A DNA stretch of 6,789 nt, taken from contig JAJPXW010000198.1 in assembly GCA_021205255.1 (NCBI GenBank), positions 1 through 6,789 of the forward strand. The letters run 5' to 3'. The translations under genes and the position numbers were made by a program. Source of the DNA: Burkholderiales bacterium. GTDB taxonomy: Bacteria > Pseudomonadota > Gammaproteobacteria > Burkholderiales > Burkholderiaceae_F. Under the pieces are notes generated by a model. It was not told the origin of the DNA. It ran no database searches and worked only from the letters and a program-made list of their open reading frames with translations. This document shows positions 5,299-6,789 of the stretch, piece by piece. Positions within the stretch are counted from its first letter, which is position 1; every line of letters begins with the position of its first letter.

Positions 5299-6323
5299 TA
5301 GGTCCACCCTTTCTTTACGCGTGAGAGGAAGAAAACAAAGATCGGAGTCCCTACTAGGGAAGTCATAATGCCAAGAGGCAAATCCCAATCAGGATTGGCT
5401 CTAATCAAATCATCTATTCCTAAGAGAAACAGACCGCCAAACAAAAAGGAAAAGATAGATAGACGCGCAAAGCTTGCACCCACAGTTAACCTAGCTATAT
5501 GCGGAACTACCATGCCAACCCAGCCGACTATTCCGCAAATACTTACGGATACAGCCGTCATTAGCGTAGCCGCGGTAATAACGCACAGTTTTGTAACTGG
5601 GACATTTACTCCCATGGATGACGCTTCGTCTTCTCCTGCAGCCAACGCATTAATTTGATATCTGAAAAGCCACAGCAGGACAAAGGAAATTCCTAAGGCC
5701 GGTATGGCTACTGCAATATCTCTGAACGAACTTCGAGCCAAGCTACCCATCAGCCAAAAGACAATTGTTGGCAGGACATTTTCCGTATCGGCGGCCAATT
5801 TCAAGATTGACAGCATTGAACCGAAAAGACTACTGACAACCACACCACCAAGGATAAGGACAGTTAGTTCCTTTCTTCCAAAGATATAGGAAATCGCCGT
5901 AGAAAAAGTAACCGCAATTAAACCGAAAATTAAAGCGAATAGCTGTATCTCCCACCAGGAGCCTTCCATTACCATCGCTAACGCCGCACCAAAGGCAGCT
6001 CCGGAGGACACCCCAAGAATAGAGGGCGAGACAAGTGGATTTTTAAAGAGTGTTTGATAGGAAGCGCCTGACACCGATAGGGCACCGCCCACCAGAATAG
6101 CCGCTATTACTCTTGGGATACGTATGTCGAGAAGCACATCTCCCATGGTGAGATCTGCCGCATCCCTTCCAGAAGTAATCCAGGTCCGGAAAAAATCACC
6201 CATCTCGGAGAAGGTGAACTGAAATCTTCCTATATTTAATGAAAGAATCATGCAGACCACAAGGAACAAAGCTAATGCGGTTAGTCCCTTCGGCCCACCA
6301 AAAATTTGTCTTAAAGAAGGCAC
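5298..6323 (-). CDS. ABC importer permease (FecCD/BtuC family)
   Basis: 341 residues, normal for the family, with about ten hydrophobic segments; the first spans about 13-30 and the last about 318-335. Conserved stretches include RIPRVIAAILVGGALSVSGA (68-87), NPLVSPSILGVSSGAAFGAA (95-114), the coupling-region motif GIVGWVGMVVPHIAR (264-278) and the C-terminal PLGIMTSLVGTPIF (316-329). It forms the homodimeric inner-membrane channel. The start is GTG at 6323; no in-frame ATG lies between the upstream TGA (6345-6347) and the first helix. AGGA 11 nt and GGA 6 nt upstream could serve as ribosome site. It is the first gene of the three-gene importer operon, and its stop overlaps the ATPase start. 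Confidence 0.94.
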   Translation of the reverse strand: MPSLRQIFGGPKGLTALALFLVVCMILSLNIGRFQFTFSEMGDFFRTWITSGRDAADLTMGDVLLDIRIPRVIAAILVGGALSVSGASYQTLFKNPLVSPSILGVSSGAAFGAALAMVMEGSWWEIQLFALIFGLIAVTFSTAISYIFGRKELTVLILGGVVVSSLFGSMLSILKLAADTENVLPTIVFWLMGSLARSSFRDIAVAIPALGISFVLLWLFRYQINALAAGEDEASSMGVNVPVTKLCVITAATLMTAVSVSICGIVGWVGMVVPHIARLTVGASFARLSIFSFLFGGLFLLGIDDLIRANPDWDLPLGIMTSLVGTPIFVFFLSRVKKGWT

Positions 6324-6477
6324 TCTATTTCCATTCCTACGGCGTCAAATCCAAACTTCTACCCTAGACTGTAACTAACGGCCATAGTGCCATGGATAAT
6401 ACACACTCAAATACGGTTTCTACGAGATTTAAACCGAGATTAGGAGCACATTTATTGCTCTTTGCAAGTGGGTAAAA
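6324..6477 (-). promoter_or_regulatory. Leader of the importer operon, with a -10-like element
   Basis: This 154-nt gap should hold the operon promoter. TATTAT (minus strand, 6396-6401) is a 5/6 -10 match, but no good -35 lies 16-18 nt upstream; TAGAAA at 15 nt is the best. No full Fur or NikR palindrome was seen. A weak dyad CCATAGTGCCATGG (6382-6395) lies just downstream of the -10. Transcription from rpoN could also read through, since no intrinsic terminator is visible here. Confidence 0.3.
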
Positions 6478-6786
6478 CTACAATTTCTTTCTGAGCGACG
6501 CAGAAGGGAAACCCAACGCCTCGCGATACTTCGCAACTGTTCTGCGGGCAGTAAGAATTCCACGCTTTTTAAGAATTTGGGAGAGCTTCTCATCGGAAAA
6601 GGGCTTTCTTCCATCTTCACTCTCAAGAATCTTCTTCAGTTCCGTCTTAGCGGCAATGGCAGAAATTACTTCATCGTCGGCAGCCGAATGCAAAAAGGAA
6701 GAAAAGAAGTATCTCAGTTCGAATATGCCTTGGGGCGAAGCTAAGTATTTGCCGCGGGAGACTCGGGAAATCGTAGATTCATGCAT
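6478..6786 (-). CDS. rpoN: RNA polymerase sigma-54 factor RpoN, C-terminal part only
   Basis: 102 residues matching the DNA-binding end of sigma-54: the HTH MHESTISRVSRGKY (1-14), SPQGIFELRYFFSS (17-30), and the RpoN box ARRTVAKYRE (79-88), perfect, which reads the -24 promoter element. The stop is TAG at 6478-6480. Full RpoN is about 450-500 residues, so about four fifths lies outside. The three bases before the Met codon (6787-6789) read TAA in the same frame, where intact RpoN has an ordinary residue. Thus the visible frame is closed at its 5' side. Explanations are a nonsense mutation, a frameshift upstream, a split gene restarting at this ATG, or an error at the sequence edge. Within the visible part nothing has decayed, which favours a recent event or an error. 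Confidence 0.85.
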   Translation of the reverse strand: MHESTISRVSRGKYLASPQGIFELRYFFSSFLHSAADDEVISAIAAKTELKKILESEDGRKPFSDEKLSQILKKRGILTARRTVAKYREALGFPSASLRKKL

Positions 6787-6789
6787 TTA

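Noticed and set aside
5299..5388. Longer ATPase start at 5388 adding 30 residues
   Set aside because: It would lie wholly inside the permease gene, and the extra residues are not family-like; the overlapping ATG at 5298 has a ribosome site.
6378..6392. Sigma-54 promoter TGGCAC upstream of the importer operon
   Set aside because: The -24 half is good, but at the required 10-nt spacing the -12 dinucleotide is GT instead of GC and the flanking bases do not fit.
6382..6401. Fur or NikR operator in the importer leader
   Set aside because: Only one GATAAT-like half and a weak CCAT/ATGG dyad; no full palindrome of either type.

Overview
The window carries the nitrogen-PTS end of a proteobacterial rpoN neighbourhood, with a metal/chelate uptake operon sitting inside it. 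All confidently called genes are on the minus strand, so gene order runs from the high coordinates to the low: RpoN C-terminal domain, BtuC/FecCD-type permease, BtuD/FecE-type ATPase, periplasmic binding protein, a long spacer, ptsN (EIIA-Ntr), hprK (HPr kinase/phosphorylase) and rapZ (cut by the window start). Having both hprK and rapZ directly behind ptsN, with a beta-type HprK, points to a betaproteobacterium. The moderate-to-low GC (judged by eye, low to mid 40s percent) and the gene set fit a host-associated Burkholderiales lineage such as Sutterellaceae; that placement is an inference.

Positions 1-2385 hold the regulatory block. ptsN and hprK are separated by only 3 nt and rapZ follows after 33 nt, so this looks like one transcript. 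PtsN and HprK act through PTS phosphotransfer and HPr serine phosphorylation. RapZ is the nucleotide-binding/RNA-adaptor protein normally encoded beside them.

Positions 2386-3318 are a 930-nt AT-rich spacer with no gene on the minus strand. On the plus strand it holds a very good Shine-Dalgarno with a 35-codon ORF, a possible promoter, a chain of strong hairpins, and an intrinsic terminator that only works in the plus direction. Together these suggest an unrecognised plus-strand transcript, probably a structured small RNA of about 215 nt, converging on the transporter operon. This is the most interesting part of the window.

Positions 3319-6323 are a complete type II ABC importer: binding protein with signal peptide, ATPase with a His-rich tail, and about ten-helix permease. 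Permease and ATPase genes overlap by 1 nt (TAATG) and are surely co-translated. The substrate cannot be fixed from sequence: ferric-siderophore, haem, corrinoid, nickel/cobalt chelate or molybdate are all possible. No TonB-dependent receptor is present. The operon occupies the place where hpf usually lies between rpoN and ptsN.

Positions 6478-6789 encode the last 102 residues of sigma-54, including the HTH and a perfect RpoN box, but the last three bases of the window are an in-frame TAA directly before the conserved Met-His-Glu-Ser. The gene is either broken, split, or damaged by a sequence/assembly error at the edge.
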